Below, piece after piece: positions 17,592-25,855 of a stretch of 64,000 bases of DNA. The notes below the pieces were generated by a model that was not told the DNA's origin, searched no databases, and saw only the letters and a list, made by a program, of their open reading frames with translations. A program made the position numbers and the translations under genes. Position 1 is the stretch's first letter. The number at the start of each line of letters is the position of its first letter. Origin of the DNA: Brevibacterium jeotgali (GTDB lineage Bacteria; Actinomycetota; Actinomycetes; Actinomycetales; Brevibacteriaceae); assembly GCF_900169175.1 (NCBI RefSeq), contig NZ_FXZM01000001.1, forward strand, positions 124,001 through 188,000, read 5' to 3'.

Positions 17592-18605
17592 GTGACCACC
17601 CCCACCCCGCACACAGACGGACCGTCCGAGGACGGGCGCTCCGACAGCACGCGGTCGCACGGCGCACGGCCCGGTGGTGCGGCTCCCGCGCCCGCCGCCC
17701 GCCGATCGCCGGCGCACCTGCCCCTCGACCTGGTGCGAGGCTTCCTCATCGGCCTCACCGAACTCGTGCCGGGCGTCTCCGGCTCGACGATCGCCCTGAT
17801 CGTCGGCATCTACACGGCGCTCATCCGTTCGGCCGGGCACGTGGTCGGTGCCGCGAAGGAGCTTCTGCGCGGACGCGGCTGGAGTGCCGTGCGGAACGAG
17901 CTCGCGCAGGTCGAGTGGCGCATCATCATCCCCGTGCTCGCCGGTATGGCTGCGGCAGTGCTGCTCCTGGCCGGGCCGATCCACCACCTCGTCGAGTCGT
18001 TCCCCCTGAGTTCCATGGGGCTCTTCTTCGGCATCGTCGTCGTGGGCATCGCCGCACCGCTGCGGATGGTGCGCTGGACCGCCCGACCGCGCCTCGTCCA
18101 CTGCGCACTGTTCCTCGCGGCCTTCCTCACCGCGTTCCTCCTGACGGGGCTCGTCGCCGACAGCGATCAGGAATCCCCTGCGCTGATCGTCGTCTTCCTC
18201 GCCGCCGCCGTCGCGATCTGCGCGCTCGTCGTCCCAGGGGTCTCGGGGTCGTTCCTCCTGCTGGCGATGGGGCTCTACGCCCCCACGCTCCAGGCGGTGA
18301 GCGACCGGGACCTCGTGTACATCGGTGTCTTCGGGCTGGGCGCGATCGTCGGACTGGCGAGCATCGTGCAGGGACTCCTCACCGCCCTGGAGAAGGTCCC
18401 GCACCTCACCGTGGTCATCATGGCGGGGCTCATGGCAGGGTCGCTGCGGGCGCTGTGGCCTTGGACGCCGGGGGCCGGTCCGATCACGTCGGGCGACGTC
18501 GTCTCCCCCGTCCTCTTCATGGTGGCCGGTGCAGTGTTCGTCCTCGTGCTCATGCTGCTCGACCGCAGAGCGTCCGAAGCACCGCTGGCTCAGGGACGTC
18601 CCTGA
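17592..18605 (+). CDS. popT: DUF368 polyprenyl-phosphate transporter (PopT family)
   Basis: Integral membrane protein of the DUF368 family, members of which (PopT) return undecaprenyl-phosphate across the membrane for wall synthesis. The 337-aa protein has a disordered N-terminus (about 1-40), then about eight helices with the repeated family motif ELVPGVSGSTIALI and its inverted-repeat partner LVVPGVSGSFLLL, each near a re-entrant region. The GTG start is chosen because it follows the TATCGT promoter and a GAGGA site; a longer frame begins upstream of that promoter. It lies between tilS and hpt in opposite orientation; its last 16 bp overlap the end of tilS. Confidence 0.85.
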   Translation: MTTPTPHTDGPSEDGRSDSTRSHGARPGGAAPAPAARRSPAHLPLDLVRGFLIGLTELVPGVSGSTIALIVGIYTALIRSAGHVVGAAKELLRGRGWSAVRNELAQVEWRIIIPVLAGMAAAVLLLAGPIHHLVESFPLSSMGLFFGIVVVGIAAPLRMVRWTARPRLVHCALFLAAFLTAFLLTGLVADSDQESPALIVVFLAAAVAICALVVPGVSGSFLLLAMGLYAPTLQAVSDRDLVYIGVFGLGAIVGLASIVQGLLTALEKVPHLTVVIMAGLMAGSLRALWPWTPGAGPITSGDVVSPVLFMVAGAVFVLVLMLLDRRASEAPLAQGRP

Positions 18606-19702
18606 TCCTCGCGGCCGGGCTCCACATGGAGGATCCGGTCGCGAATCCGGCGCACCGAACCGCCTCCCGGCACGGAGGCCTCCGGCCTGACCGCGCCCGA
18701 GGCCGCCGCCACCTGGCGCACGGCCCGCACGTGGTCGGCGGTGAGCTCTCCTGCGGACACACCGCGGGCGACCAGCCAGAGGCGCAGGATCCTGCTGATC
18801 ACCGACGGGCTGAACGCGGTGAGGTCCCGGACCCCCAGCGTGGCCGGAGCCGAGCCGTCTTCGTTCGCCGAGGCGAGGAGGCCCGCCCAGGCTGCCTCCG
18901 CCTCGGCGTCGAGATGGTCTGCGTCCTCCCGCAGGAGGTCGGCGCTGCGCACCAGGCCCGCGCGCGGGTCCTGCCCCAGCGAATCGGTGAGCAGCTCGAG
19001 AGTCCGGCGGGCGCGCACCCGGGTGAAGCGCGTGTCGTCGTTCATGGGGTCGTTCCACACGTCGAGGCCCTGTGCCGCGCAGCTGGCCCGCGTCTCGTCC
19101 CGCGTCACGCCGAGCAGGGGCCTCACGATCTCGATCGGCCCGTTCGCGGTGCCGAACCGGGTGCGCGGAGCCATCCCGGACAGGGACCGCGCGCCCGATC
19201 CCCGCAGCAGCCCCAGGAGGACGGTCTCCGCCTGATCGTCACGCGTGTGCCCCGTCACGATCTGGGGGATCACCCCGTATCCCGGCCGAGCCGGATGCGC
19301 CTCGTGGTCAGGCAGGATGCCGCCCGTGTGAGCGCCCGCCGCGACGCCGGCGAGAGCTGAGTACCGGCCGCTGCGAGCCGCCGCCTCGAGCCCGCCGGGG
19401 TGGTTCTCAGCGACCGCGGTCGTCACGCTCGTGATGGGCAGCCCCAGCGCCTCCACCCGCGCGACCACCCGCGCCGCCACCTCTGCGGAACCGGGCTGCA
19501 GTCCGTGGTCGACGGTGCACGCGAGGAAACGCCCCTCACCCCGCCGGTGGAGGAAGGCGGCGGCGGCGGCGAGCGCCAGCGAATCGGCGCCGCCGGACAC
19601 CGCGACGACGAGGGCGGGTGCTCCGGACGGCCGGCAGTGAGCGCGCAGCGCGTTCCGGATCCGGGCGGTCGCAGGATCGAGCCGCGGCCGCCGGCCGGTC
19701 AT
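18590..19702 (-). CDS. tilS: tRNA(Ile)-lysidine synthetase TilS
   Basis: Modifies C34 of tRNA-Ile2 to lysidine so that it reads AUA. N-type ATP pyrophosphatase with the PP-loop SGGADS (36-41), the DHGLQPGS and TGHTRDDQAET motifs, and an Arg-rich R-R-L/F region (RIRNALRAH...VRARRTLELL). The 370-aa protein has a short C-terminal domain, as in other actinobacteria. The ATG overlaps the stop of the metalloprotease gene (ATGA). Confidence 0.94.
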   Translation of the reverse strand: MTGRRPRLDPATARIRNALRAHCRPSGAPALVVAVSGGADSLALAAAAAFLHRRGEGRFLACTVDHGLQPGSAEVAARVVARVEALGLPITSVTTAVAENHPGGLEAAARSGRYSALAGVAAGAHTGGILPDHEAHPARPGYGVIPQIVTGHTRDDQAETVLLGLLRGSGARSLSGMAPRTRFGTANGPIEIVRPLLGVTRDETRASCAAQGLDVWNDPMNDDTRFTRVRARRTLELLTDSLGQDPRAGLVRSADLLREDADHLDAEAEAAWAGLLASANEDGSAPATLGVRDLTAFSPSVISRILRLWLVARGVSAGELTADHVRAVRQVAAASGAVRPEASVPGGGSVRRIRDRILHVEPGREDQGRP

Positions 19703-20823
19703 GGGCGGACCGCCTCCTCAGCCGCAGCCCCCGCGGTGTCATCCGAGCCCTCCGACTCCCGCGCAGCGTGCACGCGTGCGACCCAGTCGTCAGGACGGGC
19801 GATCTCACGGACGGTCGGCAGCATGTCCGGGGAGGTGAACGCAGTCGCGAGGCCCTCGTGGCCGATACTGCGCACGACGGAGCGGACGAACACGGCGCCT
19901 TCGCGGTACTGCTGCAGCTTCGAGTCCATCCCGAGCAGCCGGCTGATCGCCCCGCCCGGCCCGATCCCGTCATCGCGCCGCGCTTCGAAGCGCTGGCGTA
20001 TTCGGGCCAGGTCGGGGATCACGGAGGGGCCGACGGCGTCCATGACGACGTCGGCGTGGCCTTCGAGGAAGCTCATGAGCGCCATGACCTGGTCGAGGAC
20101 CGCCCGCTTCTCCGGCCCGGTCACGACGTCGACGAGCCGGGTCTCGCCGCGCACGATCTCCGGGATGCTGCGGATGAGCGGCTTCAGACCGGTGAGCCCG
20201 GAGAAGGCGGGATCATCGCCCAGCAGTTCGGAGATGAGTGAGCTGAGGTGGTCGCGCAGCCAGGGTGCCGCGGCGAACTGGACCCGGTGGGTGGACTCGT
20301 GGAGAGCGACCCAGAGGCGGAAGTCGCGCGGTGTGACGCTCAGCGTCGCCTCGGTCTGTGCGATCGAGGGGGCGACGAGCAGGAGTCGCCCCGCCCCGTC
20401 GGGGTGGGGTCCGCCGCCGAAGGGATCGAACTGCCCCAGCACCCGGGTCGACAGGACGGACAGGACCGCGGCCATCTCGAGAGTGTTCGGGATGCGTCCC
20501 GCCTCCATCGCGGCGCGGACGTCGTCCGACATCGCTGTGCCCACCATCGCGGTGAGCGACTGCCCCGTCGCCTTCGCCCATCCCAGACGGTCGACGATCA
20601 GGACGTCGCCGGCGGCGGCCCGGGTGCGGACGGCGTCTGCTTCCCCGGGATCCAGGCGCATGACGTCGAGGACGAGGTCGATCGACGTGTCCGCCGCTTC
20701 GCGCAGCTGGTCGACGACCTCTGCGGTCTCCTTCGTCGGGAGGCGAGGACCGCCCGGGACCAGCTCCTTCACCGAGCGCTCCAGAAGAGTGAGGTCCAGG
20801 ATGTCCGTGCCGTGTCCGTCCAT
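19699..20823 (-). CDS. Zinc-dependent metalloprotease (DUF2342 / F420-biosynthesis-associated type)
   Basis: A 374-aa zincin-like protein with HESTH at residues 175-179 as the probable HExxH site and downstream helices that would hold the third ligand (EGHADVVMD). The family (TIGR03624/TIGR03883 type) is conserved next to tilS and the PBP4-like gene in actinobacteria, as here. Physiological substrate unknown; the F420 link in the family name is by genome association. The start is an ATG at the conserved N-terminal region; an ATG six codons upstream is possible. Confidence 0.85.
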   Translation of the reverse strand: MDGHGTDILDLTLLERSVKELVPGGPRLPTKETAEVVDQLREAADTSIDLVLDVMRLDPGEADAVRTRAAAGDVLIVDRLGWAKATGQSLTAMVGTAMSDDVRAAMEAGRIPNTLEMAAVLSVLSTRVLGQFDPFGGGPHPDGAGRLLLVAPSIAQTEATLSVTPRDFRLWVALHESTHRVQFAAAPWLRDHLSSLISELLGDDPAFSGLTGLKPLIRSIPEIVRGETRLVDVVTGPEKRAVLDQVMALMSFLEGHADVVMDAVGPSVIPDLARIRQRFEARRDDGIGPGGAISRLLGMDSKLQQYREGAVFVRSVVRSIGHEGLATAFTSPDMLPTVREIARPDDWVARVHAARESEGSDDTAGAAAEEAVRP

Positions 20824-20908
20824 GCATCCATCCTGCCCCATACGCGGACTCCGCCGTGGACGGACACCCCTGTTCACCGCAACCGCACACGCGGGGTCGA
20901 CCTCGCGG

Positions 20909-22468
20909 TCACGCGCAGCCGCACTCCGCAATGCGGGCGAGTGCCGCATCGAAGGCGAGACGGGCCTCATCGGACGTGCCCCGGTCCATCTCATCCGCCA
21001 TCATCGAGAACACGAGCAGCCGGTCGTCCGTCGTCACGACGGTGCCGGCCAGCGAGCTCACCGTGGCGAGCGACCCGGTCTTCGCGTGGACGACGCCGGC
21101 ACCGGCCTCGGACTCGTCGTTCGTGTAGCGCGGCGCGAGAGTGCCGGAGAACCCGGCGACCGGCATCGCCGGGACGAGCATCGACAGGTCGCCCTCCGCC
21201 CGGGCGGATGCCTCGATGATCGTCGTGAGGTCGCCCGCGGAGATCCGGTTGCCGTAGTCCAGTCCGGACGCGTCCTCCAGGGCGATCGAGCCGGTGTCCA
21301 GGTCCTGGGAGGCGAGCGCGTCGATGACGGCGGACGGGGCTTCGGCGGCAGTGGCCTCCCGGTCGGTCGCGAGGGCCACCTCACGGCCCAGGGTCTCTGC
21401 GACGACGTTGTCGCTGTGGACGAGCATGAACTCCACGAGCTGCGACACCGGTGCGGACTCGACGGCAGCGAGTTCACGAGCATCGGCGGGGGCGGCGGAC
21501 GGTTCGACCACCTCGGTCTCGACGTCGAGTCCGATCCCCGCGCCCGCGTCGGCCAGGGCCTCGGCGAATACATCGGTCGCGACCGCCGCCGGGTCCTCGT
21601 GCCGCGCCGAGTACCGCTCGTCCGGCTCCTCGTAGCCGGATTCCTGCATGAGCGGGACGATCGGGGTGATGTAGCCGCTGGCGATGTCAGCCCGCTCCCA
21701 TCCCGAATGCCAGCCGCTGCCGGAGTATCTGCTCAGATCGGCGGAGACCGTCACGTGCGTGGTGCCCGACTCCACGAGCTCAGCGGCCGTGTCTGTGGCC
21801 AGCGTGGTCAGACCCGCACGCCCCATGACGGCGTCCGCGTCGTTCGCGCCGGGCCCGAGCAGGACGTCGCCGCCGCCCACCAGGTGGACTGTCACAGGTT
21901 CGTCGGGGTCCGCTGCGTCCGCCCGCCCGGCTGAGCCGGCAGCCGGATCCGCGTCGGGCGCCGGAGCTGAGCCGGCAGCCAGGTCGTCTGCCTCCGGGGC
22001 ATCGACCACGGCGCGCGTTATGAAGCGGGTGTCGGCACCGAGCGCACCGAGCGCTGCGGCGCCCGTGAGGACCTTCGTCACCGATGCGGGCGTGTGGGCA
22101 GTCGCTTCGTCGCGGGCGAGCAGGACATCGCCGGTGAGTGCGTCACGGATGTCATAGCTCCAGCGGCCGGAGAGCTCTGCGTCCTCGAACACCGGCTCGA
22201 CGATGCCAGCGAGACCCGTGGGGATCGGCGCGTCTGCGGGGAGGGGCTCAGCGGCATCCGCCGCCTCGGGATCGACCGCACCTGGACGCGGCAGCGCGTC
22301 CACCTCGATCTGCGGGGCAGTCGTGAGCGGTCCCGGAACGATGTCTGCCGCGTCCAGTGCGACGAACGCGGCCACCAGCACTGCGGCGCCGACCGACACC
22401 AGCCACGCGGTGCGCGGTCGACGGCGACCGCCTGCGCGCGACCGGCGGCGATCAGTGGTGTGGGACAC
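20909..22468 (-). CDS. dacB: D-alanyl-D-alanine carboxypeptidase/endopeptidase (PBP4, S13)
   Basis: Exported low-molecular-weight penicillin-binding protein that trims or cleaves peptidoglycan cross-links. An Arg-rich cytoplasmic start, one membrane segment (about 21-42), then the active-site motifs: SVTK (129-132), SDN in MLVHSDNVVAE (about 340) and KTG in VHAKTGSLATV (about 462). The insert between them is acidic and Ala-rich (DAPEADDLAAGSAPAPD region), typical of this family's domain II. GTG start with AGGAGG five bases upstream. The gene shares a -10 region with divergent ppa. Confidence 0.93.
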   Translation of the reverse strand: MSHTTDRRRSRAGGRRRPRTAWLVSVGAAVLVAAFVALDAADIVPGPLTTAPQIEVDALPRPGAVDPEAADAAEPLPADAPIPTGLAGIVEPVFEDAELSGRWSYDIRDALTGDVLLARDEATAHTPASVTKVLTGAAALGALGADTRFITRAVVDAPEADDLAAGSAPAPDADPAAGSAGRADAADPDEPVTVHLVGGGDVLLGPGANDADAVMGRAGLTTLATDTAAELVESGTTHVTVSADLSRYSGSGWHSGWERADIASGYITPIVPLMQESGYEEPDERYSARHEDPAAVATDVFAEALADAGAGIGLDVETEVVEPSAAPADARELAAVESAPVSQLVEFMLVHSDNVVAETLGREVALATDREATAAEAPSAVIDALASQDLDTGSIALEDASGLDYGNRISAGDLTTIIEASARAEGDLSMLVPAMPVAGFSGTLAPRYTNDESEAGAGVVHAKTGSLATVSSLAGTVVTTDDRLLVFSMMADEMDRGTSDEARLAFDAALARIAECGCA

Positions 22469-22502
22469 TCGGCCTCCTGCGCGCGGTACGGGATTCGCTC
22501 AC

Positions 22503-22510
22503 TATGCTAG
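22503..22510. promoter_or_regulatory. Overlapping -10 elements of dacB and ppa
   Basis: TATGCT on plus (22503-22508) and TAGCAT on minus (22510-22505) overlap almost fully. The minus element gives dacB a leader of about 30 nt; the plus element would give ppa a leader of about 115 nt, which contains two ACAGTCAG repeats 15 bp apart. Confidence 0.4.
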
Positions 22511-22629
22511 GTGAGTCTTCCCGGAGCGCGGGGAGCGCTCCCGTCCGTACGGCCACGCGCCGTTCCACAGGCAGGCGTCTGTGGTGCACAGTCAGGCAAC
22601 TGACAGTCAGTCATCTGTAAGGAGACCAC

Positions 22630-23169
22630 ATGGAACTTCTCGCCACCATCGAAATCCCGGCGGGCTCCCGCAACAAGTACGAGGTCGATCATGAGACCGG
22701 TCGGCTGAAGCTGGACCGTTACCTCTTCACCGCGATGTCGTACCCCACCGACTACGGGTACTTCGACGACACGCTGGGCGAGGACGGCGATCCGCTCGAT
22801 GTGCTCGTGCTGCTCCACGAGTCCGTAGTCCCCGGGTGCCTCGTCGACGCCCGCCCGATCGGCGTCTTCCGCATGGAGGACGAGGCCGGCGGCGACGACA
22901 AGGTCCTGGCCGTCCTGGGCGGGGACCACCGCTTCGACCACATCCAGGACATCGAGGACATCCCCACGTACCGCCTCGAGGAGATCGCCCACTTCTTCGC
23001 CCGCTACAAGGACCTCGAGAAGGGCAAGTACGTGAAGGGCCACGAATGGGCCGGCAAGGATGAGGCGGAGCGCATCGTCACCGAATCCATCGAGCGCTTC
23101 AAGGCCGAGGGCCACCCGAACGAGGCGCACGAGGCCGCAGGCGCCCAGCGCGGCGACCTCGACAGCTGA
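22630..23169 (+). CDS. ppa: Inorganic pyrophosphatase
   Basis: Soluble family I pyrophosphatase that hydrolyses PPi and drives biosynthesis. 179 aa with the metal-binding signature [10 protein letters not shown], the basic [13 protein letters not shown] start, [10 protein letters not shown] and the [15 protein letters not shown] segment. AAGGAG lies seven bases before the ATG. A short, Ala/Glu-rich tail follows the domain. It is divergent from dacB, the standard actinobacterial arrangement. Confidence 0.97.
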   Translation: MELLATIEIPAGSRNKYEVDHETGRLKLDRYLFTAMSYPTDYGYFDDTLGEDGDPLDVLVLLHESVVPGCLVDARPIGVFRMEDEAGGDDKVLAVLGGDHRFDHIQDIEDIPTYRLEEIAHFFARYKDLEKGKYVKGHEWAGKDEAERIVTESIERFKAEGHPNEAHEAAGAQRGDLDS

Positions 23170-23415
23170 CAGAGGCGGCCCGGCCGACTCATCGGGGCGG
23201 CGATCCCTGCCGACCCGGATCGTCGCCGCCGGCTCCGCATCGGACCCCCACGGGACGATCGCACCCCTCACCGCAGCGGGCAGCGACGATTCCGCGAGGG
23301 GTCCGTTGTGCGTGGAGGGAGTCCGCTGAGCGTGGTGTCCGCCCCAGCGGCGACAGCCACGAGACTTAGGGTGACCTCACTGCCCCCGATGCGGCGAATG
23401 TGACACTCTGCACAT

Positions 23416-24057
23416 ATGCATCTCGACCACGTCTCCTTCGCCGCTGAACCCGACGGTCTCGAGGCCGCCGCCGGGCGCCTCGCCGATGCACTGGGCATCG
23501 AGGCGTACGACGGTGGGGTCCACCCCCGGTTCGGCACACGCAACCTCGTCTTCCCGCTGGAGAGCGGCCACTACCTGGAGGTCGTCGAACCTCTCGAGCA
23601 CCCGGCCACCCTCTCCACCCCGTTCGGCCAGGCCGTCCGCGCACGCTCGGAGATGGGCGGCGGATGGATGGGCTGGGTCATCCGAGTCGATGACCTCGCA
23701 CCCGTGGAGGCTCGACTGGAGCGCGCTGCCGTCGACGGCAACCGGACGCCTCCGGGACACGACGAGGTCGTCTGGAAGCAGATCGGCATCAAGGGCCTCA
23801 TCGCTGATCCGCAGCTGCCCTACTTCATCCGCTGGGACTCCCCCGCCGCGCAGCACCCCGCCGCACTCGGGCCGCGCAACGACGTCTCCATCGCGGAGCT
23901 GTCGATCGCAGGCGACCGCGACCGGGTCCGCGACTGGCTGGGCACGGACGACAGGAAGCCGATCTCCGAGATCAGCATCGACTGGGTCGCACCCCACGGG
24001 GCACCCGGCATCCAGTCCGTGACCTTCGCGACCCCGCGGGGTCTCGTCACGATCTGA
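23416..24057 (+). CDS. Glyoxalase/VOC-like protein (PF13468 type)
   Basis: A 213-aa protein. The N-terminal MHLDHVSFAAEPDG gives the VOC first strand with a possible His metal ligand, and GHYLEVVEP gives the paired Glu strand. The C-terminal half repeats the strand pattern (SIAELSIAG). Proteins of this glyoxalase-like group are usually uncharacterised; substrate cannot be read from the sequence. There is no Shine-Dalgarno; CACTCT lies six bases before the ATG, so a leaderless mRNA is possible. Confidence 0.75.
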   Translation: MHLDHVSFAAEPDGLEAAAGRLADALGIEAYDGGVHPRFGTRNLVFPLESGHYLEVVEPLEHPATLSTPFGQAVRARSEMGGGWMGWVIRVDDLAPVEARLERAAVDGNRTPPGHDEVVWKQIGIKGLIADPQLPYFIRWDSPAAQHPAALGPRNDVSIAELSIAGDRDRVRDWLGTDDRKPISEISIDWVAPHGAPGIQSVTFATPRGLVTI

Positions 24058-24262
24058 CCGTGCCACTCCCGGCGCTGTCCACCGGCACTGACCTGCCGGA
24101 GCTGCGTCCACTGGCGGGAGGACAGCACGGAGCACTCCTCACCCTCGATCGGAGATACTCCTGACCGCGCACCCTCCTCCCGTTCCGCATCACGATCCGG
24201 ACAGCCGCGCACTGAGGGGATCAGATCGCGCGCCGCAGGCAGCTCCGCCGCCTCCCGCTCAC
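24058..24262. other. Non-coding gap after the VOC-like gene
   Basis: It holds a GATACT that could be a -10 near 24150 and a long-range inverted repeat GCTGTCC/GGACAGC, but no convincing terminator or gene. Confidence 0.4.
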
Positions 24263-24910
24263 GTGCCTGCGCGAGCCCAGGCAGACGCACCCCCGGTCGC
24301 GCGTGCGCTCTACTTCAGTGGGGTCGGTCTCACGATCGTGTACACGGTCGCCTTCGGCTACATCGTCCAGGCCGTCTTCGCCGCATCCTCCACGAACCCT
24401 GGCTCAGCCGATGTCGTGTTCGGTCTCGTCAGGGCTGTCGAGCACACCATCACGACCGGTCTGATGGTCGCCGGTGTCCTGCTGTTCCGCACCGCTCCGA
24501 TGGAGCGACGACTGACAGCGATGGGAATCGTCCTGTTCCTCCCCGTCTTCTCCCTCGCGGTGAACACCGTGCAGGGGTCGATGGCCTCAGCTGTGGGCAT
24601 CGGTCCGGGTGCCGTCTTCTCCGCATTCCTGCTCATCTCGTCCGCTGCCGTGATGTTCGCGCACGCGGTCTGCCTGCTGACGGCATGGAACATCGTTGCC
24701 GGGCGGGCAGTCTCCGTTCACATGATCGCACTGTGCGGCGCCGTGGGACTCACGCTCGTGCGCGCCGTCGTGCAGGCGGCGGCCCTGCGCATGCAGGGCA
24801 CGAACGTCAGCGCGGAGTGGCTGCTCTCCTGGGTGTCGTTCGCACTCCTGCTCTGCGGCATGGCAGCGCTCTTCTTCGTCAGCTGGAAGCGACGTCACGC
24901 GGTGCGGTGA
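24263..24910 (+). CDS. Multi-helix membrane protein of unknown function
   Basis: A 215-aa protein with about six hydrophobic helices (near 18-40, 52-75, 82-102, 110-140, 148-170 and 185-205) and a short basic C-terminus WKRRHAVR. No transport or enzymatic motif is recognised. The GTG start is uncertain; no strong ribosome binding site is visible. It converges on the CPBP gene with a weak CCTGG/CCAGG hairpin in between. I do not recognise the family. Confidence 0.6.
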   Translation: MPARAQADAPPVARALYFSGVGLTIVYTVAFGYIVQAVFAASSTNPGSADVVFGLVRAVEHTITTGLMVAGVLLFRTAPMERRLTAMGIVLFLPVFSLAVNTVQGSMASAVGIGPGAVFSAFLLISSAAVMFAHAVCLLTAWNIVAGRAVSVHMIALCGAVGLTLVRAVVQAAALRMQGTNVSAEWLLSWVSFALLLCGMAALFFVSWKRRHAVR

Positions 24911-24968
24911 GTCCCGCGTGACCCGGCCCGTCGACCCCCTGGTCAACCAGGCTGGTGGTCCCTACCCG

Positions 24969-25799
24969 TCACGCCAGTGGGTCGACCATGTGGAGGATTC
25001 CGGGAGCGAGGAACCCGACCACATCGATGATGATGTGCGCCCAGACGAACGGCATGATCGCGGAGCCGGGCCCAGAGACGGCCGCCGGGGCAGAACCACT
25101 CGCACGAGGAGTGCTGCGAGGTGGACTTTGCGTCCCCTCCCAGCGGAGTGCGCACCATCCGAAGATCAGGCCCATCGCGAGGTTGCCGATGAACGGGCCC
25201 ACCCCCTGATACAGGTGATAGCTGCCCCGCAGGACGGCGAGGGCGACGATGACAGTCCAGGGCGACCAGCCCAGCGCGTGCAGACGGATCCGGAAGTACC
25301 CCATGAGCAGCACTTCCTCGAGGAGCCCGTTCTTCACGGCCGCGAGCACGAGCACCGGCACCGTCCACCACTGGGCGGCGAGGTTGTCCGTGTTGATCTG
25401 GGCGGTGAGGCCCAGCCCGCGGCCCGCAGCGTAGACGCCGAGCGTCCCCACCCCGATCACGAGGAACAGCAGGCTGCCGCGCCCGAGGTCTCGCCAGGCT
25501 GATCGCCCACCACCGGCCACACCCAGCCGCCGAAGCACCGGTGGGACGGTCTCACCGCCTCGCAGCAGTCGGTCACGCCCCAGCAGCAGGAGCACCAGTG
25601 CGACGGGGACGAGGCCGAAGCCGATCCCGAGCAGCTGATAGGTGAGGTCGAACCACGGCCGATCGGTCGTGGAGACGTTGAGATCCGCCTGCGCCTCGGA
25701 CAGCGGTGCACGAGACAGCAGGTCCAGCAGTCGCACGACCGCGTAGACGCCCGACTGCGCCAGACTCAGGCCCGCGACCACGAGGGCCTCGGCGACCAC
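24969..25799 (-). CDS. CPBP-family intramembrane protein (probable prenyl-protease-like, atypical motif)
   Basis: A 276-aa membrane protein with about seven helices. CPBP/Abi motifs: motif 1 EEVLLMGYF (family EExxxR; here Arg is Met), motif 2 SYHLYQG (xxxH) and motif 3 WAHIIIDV (HxxxN/D/B). Loss of the Arg is common in actinobacterial members, so protease activity is uncertain. GTG start preceded by AAGAGG; the frame remains open farther upstream without a start codon. It follows the RND exporter by 57 bp and may be co-transcribed. Confidence 0.75.
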   Translation of the reverse strand: MVAEALVVAGLSLAQSGVYAVVRLLDLLSRAPLSEAQADLNVSTTDRPWFDLTYQLLGIGFGLVPVALVLLLLGRDRLLRGGETVPPVLRRLGVAGGGRSAWRDLGRGSLLFLVIGVGTLGVYAAGRGLGLTAQINTDNLAAQWWTVPVLVLAAVKNGLLEEVLLMGYFRIRLHALGWSPWTVIVALAVLRGSYHLYQGVGPFIGNLAMGLIFGWCALRWEGTQSPPRSTPRASGSAPAAVSGPGSAIMPFVWAHIIIDVVGFLAPGILHMVDPLA

Positions 25800-25855
25800 C
25801 TGCCTCTTCGTGAGGGACGGGGTGCTCGCCGAGGCGCTGGCGGGGCTCTGCTCTA

